From NCBI GenBank assembly GCA_014656015.1, contig BNBP01000010.1, positions 62,001 through 126,000 of the forward strand: 64,000 bases of DNA, given 5' to 3'. Both the position numbers and the translations under genes were made by a program. Source of the DNA: Streptomyces griseoaurantiacus (lineage in GTDB: Bacteria > Actinomycetota > Actinomycetes > Streptomycetales > Streptomycetaceae). Every line of letters starts with the position of its first letter. The stretch's first letter is position 1. Shown here in pieces: positions 7,317-16,206 of this stretch. Below the pieces are notes generated by a model. That model was not told the origin of the DNA and made no database searches. It saw nothing but the letters and a program-made list of their open reading frames with translations.

Positions 7317-9176
7317 ATGGACCTGTCCACGTTGCTGACCGACGACCGGCCGTTCGCGTTGCTGCGCCGCCGCACCCCCGGCCGTGCGCACGACACGGTG
7401 GAGGTGCTGCGGGGCCCGGTCACCGCGCGGGAGCGCCTGGCCGACCTGCCCGGGGAGGGTCTCGCCCTCGTGCCGTTCCGGCAGATCCGCGAACGCGGCT
7501 TCGACGTGCGGGACGACGGCACCCCGCTGCTGGTCCTCGTCCCCGAGGAGACGCACACGCTCCCCCTGGAGGCGGCGCTCGCGCAGTTGCCGCGGCACGA
7601 GGTAAGGGTGACGGGCGGCGGCTTCGACGTCGGTGACGAGGAGTACGCCGGGATCGTCGAGCGGGTGCTGCGGGAGGAGATCGGCCGGGGCGAGGGCGCG
7701 AACTTCGTGATCCGGCGGACGTACGAGGGAGAGATCCCCGGCTTCGGGCGGGCGGACGCGCTGGCGCTGTTCCGCCGGCTGCTGGTGGGTGAGCGGGGCG
7801 CCTACTGGACGTTCCTCGTGCACACGGGCGAGCGGACGCTGGTGGGCGCGAGCCCCGAGGTGCATGTGCGGATGGCCGGCGGGACGGTGGTAATGAATCC
7901 GATCAGCGGCACCTACCGCTATCCGGCGGGCGGGCCGACCCCGGAGCACCTGCTGGACTTCCTCGCCGACGGCAAGGAGATCGAGGAGCTCTCCATGGTC
8001 GTCGACGAGGAACTGAAGATGATGTGCACGGTCGGCGACCGGGGCGGGGTGGTGGTCGGGCCGCGGCTGCGGGAGATGGCCCATCTCGCCCATACCGAGT
8101 ACGAGTTGCGCGGGCGCTCCTCGCTGGACGTGCGCGAGGTGCTGAAGGAGACCATGTTCGCGGCGACCGTCACCGGCTCGCCGGTGCAGAACGCCTGCCG
8201 GGTCGTGGAGCGCCACGAGCCCACCGGGCGCGGCTACTACGCGGGGGCGCTCGCCCTGCTCGGCCGGGACTCCGGGGGCGCGCAGACGCTGGACTCCCCC
8301 ATCCTGATCCGCACCGCCGACATCGCGGCGGACGGGCGGCTGCGGGTGCCGGTCGGGGCCACGCTGGTGCGCGGCTCGGACCCGGCCGCCGAGGTGGCCG
8401 AGACGCACGCGAAGGCGGCGGGGGTGCTGGCGGCCCTCGGGGTGCGGCCGGGGCGGCCGCGCGAGGAGACCGCCGGGCCGCGGCTGGCCGAGGACCCCCG
8501 GGTGCGGGCGGCGCTGGACGGGCGACGGGCCGCGCTGGCGCCGTTCTGGCTGCGAATGCGGGAGCCGGTGGGCGAGCCCTCCGGTCACGCCCTGGTCGTC
8601 GACGGGGAGGACACGTTCACCGCGATGCTCGCGCACCTGCTGCGCTCCTCGGGGCTCGCGGTCACGGTGCGCCGCTACGACGAGGCCGGGCTGCGCGAGG
8701 AGGTGCGCGCGCACGAGGGGGTCGTGGTGCTGGGCCCCGGCCCGGGCGACCCCGGCGACCCGGACGATCCGAAGATGCGGTTCCTGCGGGGGCTGACGGG
8801 CGAGGTGCTGCGCGAGCACCGGCAGGGGGTGCTGGGGGTGTGCCTCGGGCACGAGCTGATCGCGGCGGAGTACGGGCTGCCGGTGGTCCGCAAGCGGGTG
8901 CCGTACCAGGGGGCGCAGGTGGCGGTCGACCTCTTCGGGCGGCAGGAGACCGTGGGGTTCTACAACAGCTTCGTGGCCCGGTGCGAGGAGGAGGCGGCGG
9001 CCCGGCTTGCGGAGCGGGGCGTGGAGGTGTCCCGCTCGGCCGACGGGGAGGTGCACGCGCTGCGGGGGCCGGGGTTCGCGGGGGTGCAGTTCCACCCGGA
9101 GTCGGTGCTGACGGTGCGCGGGGCGGAGGTGGTGCGGGAGCTGCTGGCGGGCCTGTCGGAGGGGGTGCGCCCGTGA
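7317..9176 (+). CDS. trpEG: Fused anthranilate synthase (TrpE-TrpG)
   Basis: This 619-residue fusion makes anthranilate from chorismate and glutamine. The TrpE-like chorismate-binding half spans about residues 1-400 (GANFVIRRTYEG, ERTLVGASPEVHVRM, NPISGTYRYPAGG, HTEYELRGRSSLDVREV). The C-terminal glutamine amidotransferase spans about 420-619, with the nucleophile in GVCLGHELIA and the His-Glu pair in FHPESVLT. The usual Q after CLGH is E here. The trpL attenuator upstream argues for tryptophan synthesis. PhzE-type enzymes share this architecture, so a role in secondary metabolism is the alternative. The start is ATG 7317, with GGAAGAGGAA as ribosome site. Confidence 0.92.
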   Translation: MDLSTLLTDDRPFALLRRRTPGRAHDTVEVLRGPVTARERLADLPGEGLALVPFRQIRERGFDVRDDGTPLLVLVPEETHTLPLEAALAQLPRHEVRVTGGGFDVGDEEYAGIVERVLREEIGRGEGANFVIRRTYEGEIPGFGRADALALFRRLLVGERGAYWTFLVHTGERTLVGASPEVHVRMAGGTVVMNPISGTYRYPAGGPTPEHLLDFLADGKEIEELSMVVDEELKMMCTVGDRGGVVVGPRLREMAHLAHTEYELRGRSSLDVREVLKETMFAATVTGSPVQNACRVVERHEPTGRGYYAGALALLGRDSGGAQTLDSPILIRTADIAADGRLRVPVGATLVRGSDPAAEVAETHAKAAGVLAALGVRPGRPREETAGPRLAEDPRVRAALDGRRAALAPFWLRMREPVGEPSGHALVVDGEDTFTAMLAHLLRSSGLAVTVRRYDEAGLREEVRAHEGVVVLGPGPGDPGDPDDPKMRFLRGLTGEVLREHRQGVLGVCLGHELIAAEYGLPVVRKRVPYQGAQVAVDLFGRQETVGFYNSFVARCEEEAAARLAERGVEVSRSADGEVHALRGPGFAGVQFHPESVLTVRGAEVVRELLAGLSEGVRP

Positions 9177-9198
9177 CGGGGCGCTCCGGCCGGTGACG

Positions 9199-9261
9199 CC
9201 GGGCGGCGGGGGACGGGACCGGAGGGGGCATCCGCCCCGCCGCCGGCCCCCCGCCGCCCGG
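9199..9261. terminator. Long inverted repeat between trpEG and pfkA
   Basis: A 14-bp arm at 9199-9212 (CCGGGCGGCGGGGG) pairs perfectly with 9248-9261. The genes on both sides converge on it, so it is a likely bidirectional terminator. Confidence 0.6.
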
Positions 9262-9323
9262 GCGCGCCACGCGGGTGTGTCGTCCGGGCGCGCCACGCGG
9301 GTGTGTCATGCGGGTGTGTCACC
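9258..9323. repeat. 26-bp tandem repeat at the 3' end of pfkA
   Basis: The 26-bp unit at 9258-9283 is repeated at 9284-9309 with one change (CGT to CAT at its end). A partial third copy (GCGGGTGTGTCACC) follows at 9310-9323. The pfkA stop codon (9319-9321) lies in the partial copy. Confidence 0.85.
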
Positions 9324-10347
9324 CGAAGAAGACCGAGACCTCCTCGTACAGGGACGCGTCGACCGTCTTCAGCCGGGACGTCGCCTCCGCGATCGGGACG
9401 CGGACGATGTCGGTGCCCCGCAGCGCCACCATCTTCCCGAACTCCCCGTCCCGCACGCACTCGATGGCGTGGAGGCCGAAGCGCGTGGCGAGCCAGCGGT
9501 CGAAGGCGCTGGGGGTCCCCCCGCGCTGCACGTGCCCGAGCACCGTGGTGCGCGCCTCCTTGCCCGTGCGGCGTTCGATCTGCTTCGCCAGCCACTCCCC
9601 CACTCCGGACAGCCGCACATGGCCGAAGGAGTCGAGGGAGTCGTCCTTGAGCACCATGTCGCCGTCCTTGGGCTGCGCGCCCTCGGCGACGACCACGATC
9701 GGCGCGTACGAGGCCTTGAACCGCGAGGTCACCCAGGCGCACACCTGGTCGACGTCGAATCTCCGCTCGGGGATGAGGATGACGTTGGCGCCGCCGGCCA
9801 GTCCGGAGTGCAGGGCGATCCAGCCGGCGTGCCGGCCCATCACCTCGACGACCAGCACCCGCATGTGCGACTCGGCGGTGGTGTGCAGCCGGTCGATGGC
9901 CTCGGTGGCGATGTTGACGGCGGTGTCGAAGCCGAAGGTGTAGTCGGTGGCGGAGAGGTCGTTGTCGATGGTCTTCGGCACGCCGACGACCTGGATGCCG
10001 TACTCGTCGGCCAGGCGCGCGGCGACGCCGAGGGTGTCCTCGCCACCGATCGCGACGAGCGCGTCGATCTCCTCCTTGGCGAGGTTGTCCTTGATGCGGC
10101 GGATGCCGTTCTCCTGCTGGAGGGGGTTGGTGCGGGAGGAGCCGAGGATCGTGCCGCCGCGGGGCAGGATGCCGCGCACGGCGGGGATGTCGAGGTGGAC
10201 GGTGTCGCCCTCCAGGGGACCGCGCCAGCCGTCCCGGAAGCCGACGAAGTCGTAGCCGTACTCCTGCACGCCCTTGCGGACGATGCCCCGGATGACGGCG
10301 TTGAGCCCGGGGCAGTCGCCGCCCCCGGTCAGTACTCCTACCCGCAT
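9319..10347 (-). CDS. pfkA: 6-phosphofructokinase (PfkA, group III type)
   Basis: This 342-residue glycolytic enzyme phosphorylates fructose 6-phosphate. Motifs are VGVLTGGGDCPGLNA (N-terminal nucleotide loop), GSSRTNP, VAIGGEDTLGVAARL (residues 98-112), PKTIDNDL with the catalytic Asp, MGRHAGWIAL, and LGHVQRGGTPSAFDR. Residues equivalent to E. coli 104 and 124 are Asp and Lys, a combination linked to PPi-dependent and group III enzymes, so the phosphate donor cannot be fixed from sequence alone. The start is ATG 10347 with a GAAGGGA ribosome site; the extension to 10419 is not conserved. The upstream 208 bp holds its promoter. Confidence 0.93.
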   Translation of the reverse strand: MRVGVLTGGGDCPGLNAVIRGIVRKGVQEYGYDFVGFRDGWRGPLEGDTVHLDIPAVRGILPRGGTILGSSRTNPLQQENGIRRIKDNLAKEEIDALVAIGGEDTLGVAARLADEYGIQVVGVPKTIDNDLSATDYTFGFDTAVNIATEAIDRLHTTAESHMRVLVVEVMGRHAGWIALHSGLAGGANVILIPERRFDVDQVCAWVTSRFKASYAPIVVVAEGAQPKDGDMVLKDDSLDSFGHVRLSGVGEWLAKQIERRTGKEARTTVLGHVQRGGTPSAFDRWLATRFGLHAIECVRDGEFGKMVALRGTDIVRVPIAEATSRLKTVDASLYEEVSVFFG

Positions 10348-10555
10348 GACAGTGTCCCTTCGCCGCGGTTGCCTGACGCGGGCCACGCTAATGGTGACCC
10401 ACGTCACTTCGGCATGCACGGGACGGTCAATTCCGGTGAATCACTCGGACGTTGATCAATCGGGATTCGTTTGGCCGAGTGCCGCCATGACACATGTTTA
10501 CGGATCAGGGCATACCGCCCGGTCAGGCGGCGTCCGGGCGGTGGCGGAGGGACCG

Positions 10556-11323
10556 TCAGGCGTCGTCCAGGCCCCGCTCGATGGCGTATCGGACGAGCTC
10601 GACCCGGTTGTGGAGCTGGAGCTTGCCCAGGGTGTTCTGGACGTGGTTCTGCACGGTGCGGTGCGAGATGACGAGGCGTTCGGCGATCTGCTTGTAGCTC
10701 AGCCCCTTGGCGACGAGGCGCAGCACCTCGGTCTCGCGTTCGGTCAGCCGCGGCGCGCGGGCGGCCTCGCCCGCCTCGCCGGGCTCCGGGGCGGGCGCGG
10801 GCTCGGCGGCCAGGCGCCGGTACTCGCCGAGGACGAGCCCGGCGAGCCCGGGGGTGAAGACGGGGTCACCGGCCGCCGTGCGGCGCACCGCGTCGACGAG
10901 TTCCTCGGTGGAGGCGGACTTGACCAGGTAGCCGGTGGCGCCGGACTTCACCGCCTCCAGCACGTCCGCGTGCTCGCCGCTGGCCGAGAGCACCAGGACC
11001 CGCGGGGCCGGCTGGGCGCCGACGAGTTCCTTGCACACCTGGACACCGGGTTTGGCGGGCAGGTTGAGGTCGAGCACCAGGACGTCGGGGGCGACGGCCC
11101 GGGCCCGGCGCACGGCCTGTTCGCCGTCGCCCGCGGTGGCGACCACGTCGAAGCCGGACTCGGCGAGGTCCCGGGCGACGGCGTCGCGCCACATCGGGTG
11201 GTCGTCGACCACCATGACCCGGATCGGGCCGCCGTTCCCGGCGCCGCCGCCCGCTCCCGCGCCGGGCCGCTCCCCGGCCGTGCCGCCGCCGTGCGTGCCG
11301 TGCGTGTCCCGCTGGTCGTTCAT
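10556..11323 (-). CDS. NarL/LuxR-family response regulator
   Basis: This 255-residue regulator starts with a Gly-rich tail of about 32 residues. A receiver domain follows (VMVVDDHPMWRDAV; phospho-acceptor Asp in VLVLDLNLP; Lys in GYLVKSAS), and then a C-terminal LuxR helix-turn-helix (LTERETEVLRLVAKGLSYKQ, ISHRTVQNHVQNTLGKL). It overlaps the upstream kinase gene by four bases (ATGA), so the two are translationally coupled and are the likely cognate pair. The regulon is unknown. Confidence 0.93.
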   Translation of the reverse strand: MNDQRDTHGTHGGGTAGERPGAGAGGGAGNGGPIRVMVVDDHPMWRDAVARDLAESGFDVVATAGDGEQAVRRARAVAPDVLVLDLNLPAKPGVQVCKELVGAQPAPRVLVLSASGEHADVLEAVKSGATGYLVKSASTEELVDAVRRTAAGDPVFTPGLAGLVLGEYRRLAAEPAPAPEPGEAGEAARAPRLTERETEVLRLVAKGLSYKQIAERLVISHRTVQNHVQNTLGKLQLHNRVELVRYAIERGLDDA

Positions 11324-12588
11324 CGCTGTCCCGTCCCGCCCCGCGCGTCCTGTGCGCCCGCCATTGTGCCGGGCGCCTCCTTCGGCAGTCTCAGTTCCAC
11401 CTCGGTGCCCTGGCCGGGGACCGAGAGCAGCTCGGCGGTGCCGCCGAGGTCGCGCAGCCGGCCCCGGATCGACTGGGCGACACCGAGTCTGCCCTCCCCC
11501 TCGGCCTGGACGAGCCGGCCCTCGGGGATGCCGGGTCCGTCGTCCCGCACCGTCACCACGATCCCGTCCGGGTTGTCCTCGACCAGGATCCAGGCCCGGG
11601 CCTCCTCCCCCGCGTGCCGCGTCACGTTGTCCAGCGCGGCGCCGACCGCGGCGGCCACCTCGCGCGCGGCCGCCGGGGGCAGGGGCACCGGCGCGCCCGG
11701 TTCGGAGAGGGTGACCCGGGCTCCGGCGTACGGGGTGAGGAGGGAGCGCAGGTCGACGGGTTCACGCGCGCCGGCCGCCTCACCGCTCTCCTCCTCCGGT
11801 TCCTGCACCAGCCGGACGAGCGCGCCCTCGGACTCGTCCTCGGACAGCCGGGAGACGGGGCTGGGGCCGCCGGTGACCAGGGAGCGCAGCGCCACCTCCT
11901 GCTCGCCGGCCATCCTGCCGAGCTCCGCCGCCTCGCCGCCCAGCGCGGTGCCGCGCCGCTGGACCATGGCGAGGACCTGGAGCACGCCGTCGTGGATGTC
12001 CCGGGCGAGCCGTTCCCGTTCGCGGGTCGCGGCCTCGATCTCCAGGGCGCGGGCGAGGGTCCGCTCGGAGGCGCGGGCGACCTCGACGACGTAGCCGATG
12101 GCGATGGCGGCGACCCAGACGAGGACGACGTTGTGCAGGGTGTCCCGGGTCGGGGCCCCGCGTTCGACGAGGTTGGCGGCGGCCACCAGCGTGGAGGCGA
12201 AGGCCGCCCAGCGCCAGCCGCCCTTGACGGCGTACGCCAGGACGGAACCCGCGGTCCATATCGAGGGCAGCGTCGGGCCGCCCTCGACGACCCGCTGGTG
12301 GGCGTCGGCCACGGGAGTGAGCAAGATGCCGGTGAGCGCGATGCCCAGGTCGACGGCGAGGAACGGTTTGGTGCAGTGCGCCGCCCCCGCGACCTTGGGC
12401 AGGGTGGCCAGGGTCCACACGACCAGGACGGCGAAGTAGCCGATCGCCACGCCGGGCCGTCGGAAGTCGCCGTACGCGCCGAGGAAGAGCCCCAGGGCGT
12501 ACAGCATCGTCAGGACGCGGTAGGCGGTGAGCGCGCGCCACAGCGGCTGCTCGACCGACATCCTCATGACCTTCACGCGTTTCGGCAT
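11320..12588 (-). CDS. NarL-type (MacS-like) sensor histidine kinase
   Basis: This 422-residue membrane kinase has about five or six transmembrane helices in residues 20-185, with little extracytoplasmic sequence. A HisKA_3 dimerisation domain follows (RERLARDIHDGVLQVLAMVQ; phospho-His in DIHDG). The C-terminal HATPase domain shows DNVTRHAG (N box), VTVRDDGPGIPEG (G1) and LGVAQSIRGRL (G2). The start is ATG 12588 close after a GGGGGG ribosome site. The lack of a large sensor domain suggests that it senses the membrane or an internal signal. It is coupled to the regulator at 10556-11323. Confidence 0.92.
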   Translation of the reverse strand: MPKRVKVMRMSVEQPLWRALTAYRVLTMLYALGLFLGAYGDFRRPGVAIGYFAVLVVWTLATLPKVAGAAHCTKPFLAVDLGIALTGILLTPVADAHQRVVEGGPTLPSIWTAGSVLAYAVKGGWRWAAFASTLVAAANLVERGAPTRDTLHNVVLVWVAAIAIGYVVEVARASERTLARALEIEAATRERERLARDIHDGVLQVLAMVQRRGTALGGEAAELGRMAGEQEVALRSLVTGGPSPVSRLSEDESEGALVRLVQEPEEESGEAAGAREPVDLRSLLTPYAGARVTLSEPGAPVPLPPAAAREVAAAVGAALDNVTRHAGEEARAWILVEDNPDGIVVTVRDDGPGIPEGRLVQAEGEGRLGVAQSIRGRLRDLGGTAELLSVPGQGTEVELRLPKEAPGTMAGAQDARGGTGQR

Positions 12589-12643
12589 GTTCCCCCCGCC
12601 TCCGCCGTGCTCCCCGGCCGCGCGCCCCCGCGTCGGCCCCCGG

Positions 12644-13420
12644 CTACGCCCCGGTGCCCGGTGCCCGCTTCTCCGCCCGTGACTGCTTCTCGGCCTCTGC
12701 CTGCTTCTCCGCCTGTGCCTGCTTCTCCGCCTTGGCGGCGTCCGCGAGCCGCCGCTTGGCGGCCGTCGCGTAGATGTCGACGTACTCCTGACCGGAGAGC
12801 CGCATGATCTCGTACATGACCTCGTCGGTCACCGCCCGGAGCACGAAACGGTCGTGCTCCATGCCCTGGTAGCGGCTGAAGTCCAGGGGCCTGCCGATGC
12901 GGATGCCCGGGCGCATCAGCTTGGGCACCACCTTCCCCGGCGGCTGGATCTTCTCCGTGTCGATCATCGCGACCGGGAGGACGGGCGCGCCCGTGGCCAG
13001 CGCCACCCGGGCGAGCCCGCCGGGCTTGCCCCGGTAGAGGCGGCCGTCGGGCGAGCGGGTGCCCTCCGGGTAGATGCCGAACAGCTCGCCGCGCCGCAGC
13101 ACCTCGATGCCGCTGCGCACGGCCGCCTCACCGGCGCCGCGCGCGCCCGAGCGGTCGACGGGGAGCTGGCCCGCGCCCTTGAAGAAGGCGGCGGTCATCC
13201 GTCCCTTGACGCCGGGGGTGGTGAAGTACTCGGCCTTGGCGATGAAGGTGACCTTGCGGTCGAGCACCGCGGGCAGGAAGAAGGAGTCCGAGAAGGACAG
13301 GTGGTTGCTGGCGAGGATCGCCGGACCCTCGGCGGGCACGTGCTCCAGGCCCTCCACCCAGGGGCGGAAGGCGAGCTTCAGCGTGCCCCCGACGGTGACC
13401 TTCATCGCGCCGTACAACAA
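12644..13420 (-). CDS. plsC: 1-acyl-sn-glycerol-3-phosphate acyltransferase (PlsC family)
   Basis: This lysophosphatidate acyltransferase-type enzyme of phospholipid synthesis has the catalytic H-x4-D in SNHLSFSDSFF, the substrate-binding GIYPEGTRSPDGRLYRGKPG, and VLPVAMIDTEKIQPPGK. The tail carries about 40 charged residues with repeated AEKQ units, a probable helix. The start is uncertain. TTG 13420 is seven bases after GGGAGG and gives LYGAMKVTVGG after the initiator; ATG 13405 lies deeper in the conserved start; ATG 13471 is also in frame. The ribosome site favours 13420 or 13417. Confidence 0.85.
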   Translation of the reverse strand: MLYGAMKVTVGGTLKLAFRPWVEGLEHVPAEGPAILASNHLSFSDSFFLPAVLDRKVTFIAKAEYFTTPGVKGRMTAAFFKGAGQLPVDRSGARGAGEAAVRSGIEVLRRGELFGIYPEGTRSPDGRLYRGKPGGLARVALATGAPVLPVAMIDTEKIQPPGKVVPKLMRPGIRIGRPLDFSRYQGMEHDRFVLRAVTDEVMYEIMRLSGQEYVDIYATAAKRRLADAAKAEKQAQAEKQAEAEKQSRAEKRAPGTGA

Positions 13421-13524
13421 CCGAGTGCCTCCCGTGTCCTCGGACAGACCATAGACGATGTCCCCGGACATGGCGGTGGGGCGGCACCGGGCCGCCCCAC
13501 CGCACGTCACCGCCGTGCCCCGGC

Positions 13525-15021
13525 TCAGCGCAGGTACGCCCCGAAGTGGGCCTTCGTGGCGGGCGCCGAGAGGTCACCGGCGCCGAAGGCGAGGGAGGAG
13601 GTGGCGGTGAGGCCGGCCGCCGTGCCGGGCAGCACCCACACCGCGCCCTTCTCCTCGTTCTCGGCGGTGGAGCCGGCCGCGAGGTCGAGGCGGCCGTCGC
13701 CGTTCACGTCGAGGAGCGCGCTGCTCACGCCGAAGCGGTCGCCGGCCTCGGCGACCCCGGGGACCTCGGCGGTGTTCTGGTGGAAGGTCTGCGCGCCGGT
13801 GCCCGTCACCCCGGAGGCGGTACCGGGCACGAGGGCGACCGAGCCGGCGTCCTCGACGTCGCCGACGTCCTCGCCGGGCAGGCCGAGGGCGATGTCGGCG
13901 TAGCCGTCGCCGTTGACGTCGCCGACCGACACCGTGGTGCCGATCCCGTCGCCCTCCTCCTCTGCGCCGGGGAAGCCGGGCAGGTCCTGGTCGAAGGACT
14001 GCACGCGGCTCTCGGAGAGGCCGGAGGCCGAGCCGAAGGCGATGCGGACCTTGTCGTTCCAGCCGTCGCGGCCGACGACGACGTCGTCGTAGCCGTCGCC
14101 GTTGACGTCGCCGATGCCGGTGCCCGTCTCGCGGCCGGTGTCCTCCCCGGGCACCCAGCCGCGGGTGAAGCCGGAGGCGCCGCCGCCGAGGAGCAGCCGG
14201 TTGCCCCAGACGCCGTCGCCCGCGTAGACCCACTGGACGATGTCGTCCTTGCCGTCCCCGTTGACGTCGCCGACCCGGCCGGAGTCGACGGGGCCGGTGA
14301 TCGAGGAGGCGCCGTCCTCGCAGCCGCCGTTGGTGGCGCAGGAGGCGCCGTCCGCGTCGTAGCCCCACCACAGGGACTTGTCGAGGAGGGGCAGCTTGGC
14401 GGCGGGGGTGCCGGCCCGGGAGACGGGGCCCTTCCACAGGGCGGCGGGGGCGCCCTCGGGGTCGTCGCCGCCGACGGACTGGGCGGAGAAGAGGGCGAGG
14501 TCGGTCTTCCCGTCTCCGTCGAAGTCGCCGGCCTGCGGGGCGGCGCCGTAGCCGGCGAGCGCGGTGCCGCCGGTGAGTCCGGAGGCGGAGCCCCACAGGA
14601 CGACGGAGCCGGCCTTGCCGCCCGCGATCACCAGGTCGCTGAAGCCGTCGCCGTCCAGGTCGCCCTTGGTGAAGGTGGCGCCGAAGCGCTGTCCGGCCGT
14701 CGCGGAGCCGGGGACACCGCTGGTGGAACGGCTGATGACCTTCTTGTCGGTGAGGGAGACACCCTCGGCGGAACCGTAGGTGACGGCCACGTAGCCGGCC
14801 TTGGCGGCGCCGGAGACCGTGGCGTCCGGGGCGCCCACGACGAGGTCGGCGTAGCCGTCGCCGTTGAAGTCGTCCTGTGCGGCGGCGGTGCCCGCCCGGG
14901 GGGCCGCCTGGGCGGCGCCCGCCGAGAGCGCGACGGCGCCGAGCCCGCCGGCGAGCAGCGCGGCGACGGCGAGGGGTGCGGTGAGGCGCGCGGTGCGGGT
15001 GCGGCGGTGCGGTCGGGTCAT
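13525..15021 (-). CDS. Secreted FG-GAP (integrin-like beta-propeller) repeat protein
   Basis: This 498-residue protein has a signal peptide: RRTRTARL, then a hydrophobic core LAVAALLAGGLGAVALSAGA, with cleavage near AQAAP. It then carries about seven FG-GAP repeats with calcium-binding D-x-D/N-x-D-G loops (DFNGDGYADLVVGAP, DLDGDGFSDLVIAGG, DFDGDGKTDLALF, DVNGDGKDDIVQW, DVNGDGYDDVVVG, DVNGDGYADIALG, DVNGDGRLDLAAG). Such proteins fold as beta-propellers and often bind polymers or surfaces. No catalytic domain is seen. It is transcribed divergently from the esterase at 15406. Confidence 0.9.
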   Translation of the reverse strand: MTRPHRRTRTARLTAPLAVAALLAGGLGAVALSAGAAQAAPRAGTAAAQDDFNGDGYADLVVGAPDATVSGAAKAGYVAVTYGSAEGVSLTDKKVISRSTSGVPGSATAGQRFGATFTKGDLDGDGFSDLVIAGGKAGSVVLWGSASGLTGGTALAGYGAAPQAGDFDGDGKTDLALFSAQSVGGDDPEGAPAALWKGPVSRAGTPAAKLPLLDKSLWWGYDADGASCATNGGCEDGASSITGPVDSGRVGDVNGDGKDDIVQWVYAGDGVWGNRLLLGGGASGFTRGWVPGEDTGRETGTGIGDVNGDGYDDVVVGRDGWNDKVRIAFGSASGLSESRVQSFDQDLPGFPGAEEEGDGIGTTVSVGDVNGDGYADIALGLPGEDVGDVEDAGSVALVPGTASGVTGTGAQTFHQNTAEVPGVAEAGDRFGVSSALLDVNGDGRLDLAAGSTAENEEKGAVWVLPGTAAGLTATSSLAFGAGDLSAPATKAHFGAYLR

Positions 15022-15273
15022 GTGGGGGGCCTTTCGACTCGGTCGGTGCGCGGCGCGGAATGCCGCGTTCAGTCAGTTCGACACGGACCCGTGGCCATGA
15101 GTTGTACGGACGAATGTCATGGGACGGTAACTGTGACGATCACCGGCCCCGATCCGAACTCTCGGTGCCCGTGGGCGAGTTCGGGCCGGGCGGGACGAGC
15201 GGGCGGGTCGGCGGGGGCACCGCCGCGGTCTCCGGCGCGGGGCCCGACGGCCCTGGTCGGTGTCGGTGGGGTC

Positions 15274-15291
15274 GCGTACGGTGAAGTACGC
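15274..15291. promoter_or_regulatory. Inverted repeat in the 384-bp divergent region 15022-15405
   Basis: GCGTAC and GTACGC are separated by GGTGAA, a perfect six-base dyad 115 bp upstream of the esterase start. It contains TACGGT, which could be a -10 box. The rest of the gap (15022-15405) holds no convincing ORF, only AT-richer stretches near 15060-15130 upstream of the FG-GAP gene. Confidence 0.3.
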
Positions 15292-15405
15292 CGTCCGACC
15301 GCCGATCCGAACGGCCGGTCGCCGGTTTCCGTACTGCTGGGCACAGTCCTCACCACTGGGCGCAGCTTCCCCGCCGTACCGACTACTGACGAACAGGAGA
15401 CCGAC

Positions 15406-16206
15406 GTGCCGGTCCTCCCTGGAGCCGAGCCGTACCGCCACGAGGGCGGCCCGGTCGGTGTGCTGCTGTGTCATGGCTTCACCGGTTCCCCGCAGTCGTT
15501 GCGCCCCTGGGCGGAGTACCTGGCGCGGCGGCATCTGACCGTCTCCCTGCCGCTGCTGCCCGGGCACGGCACCCGCTGGCAGGACATGCAGCTCACCGGC
15601 TGGCCGGACTGGTACGCGGAGGTCGACCGCGAGCTGCGCGTCCTGCGGGAGCGGTGCACGCACGTGTTCGTCTTCGGCCTGTCGATGGGCGGGGCGCTGG
15701 CGCTGCGGCTCGCCGCGAAGCACGGGGACGCGGTGACCGGGATCGTGGTCGTCAACCCCGCCAACAAGGTGCACGGTCTCGCCGCGCACGCCCTGCCGGT
15801 GGCCCGGCACCTCGTGCCGAGCACCCGGGGCATCGTCAGCGACATCGCGAAGGAGGGCGCCGAGGAGGTCGGCTACGACAGGGTGCCGCTGCACGCGGCG
15901 CACTCCCTGCGGTCCTTCCTGCGCCGGGTGGACGGCGAGCTGCCGCAGGTCACGCAGCCGCTGCTGGTGCTGCGCAGCACGCGGGACCACGTCGTACCGG
16001 CCGCCGACCCGGCACGGGTGCTGAGCCGGGTGTCCTCCACGGACGTCACCGAGATCCTGCTGGAACAGAGCTACCACGTGGCGACGTTGGACCATGACGC
16101 GGACCGGATCTTCGAGGAGAGTCACGCCTTCGTCGCCCGTCTCGCACCCGAGTCCGCTCCCGGGGAGGGGCACGACCACGAGGAAGGGACGGCCGTAGGT
16201 GGCTGA
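15406..16206 (+). CDS. Alpha/beta hydrolase, carboxylesterase (Est30-like)
   Basis: This 266-residue cytoplasmic esterase has the oxyanion region LLCHGFTGSPQSLRPWAEYL, the nucleophile in FVFGLSMGGALAL (residue about 93), the acid Asp in LRSTRDHVVP and the catalytic His in EQSYHVATLDHD. These are the features of the monoacylglycerol lipase/carboxylesterase Est30 group. The start is GTG 15406, six bases after CAGGAGA. The stop overlaps the start of the next gene by eight bases, so the two form an operon. Confidence 0.88.
   Translation: MPVLPGAEPYRHEGGPVGVLLCHGFTGSPQSLRPWAEYLARRHLTVSLPLLPGHGTRWQDMQLTGWPDWYAEVDRELRVLRERCTHVFVFGLSMGGALALRLAAKHGDAVTGIVVVNPANKVHGLAAHALPVARHLVPSTRGIVSDIAKEGAEEVGYDRVPLHAAHSLRSFLRRVDGELPQVTQPLLVLRSTRDHVVPAADPARVLSRVSSTDVTEILLEQSYHVATLDHDADRIFEESHAFVARLAPESAPGEGHDHEEGTAVGG

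Noticed and set aside
5817..9296. A 1159-codon - strand open frame across the DUF1906, trpL and trpEG region
   Set aside because: It has Arg/Pro/His-rich composition, no domains, and runs antisense or out of frame to well-supported genes. It is a by-product of high GC.
13546..15405. A long + strand open frame leading into the esterase gene
   Set aside because: Bases 13546-15021 are the shadow of the FG-GAP gene. Esterase homology and its ribosome site begin at 15406.
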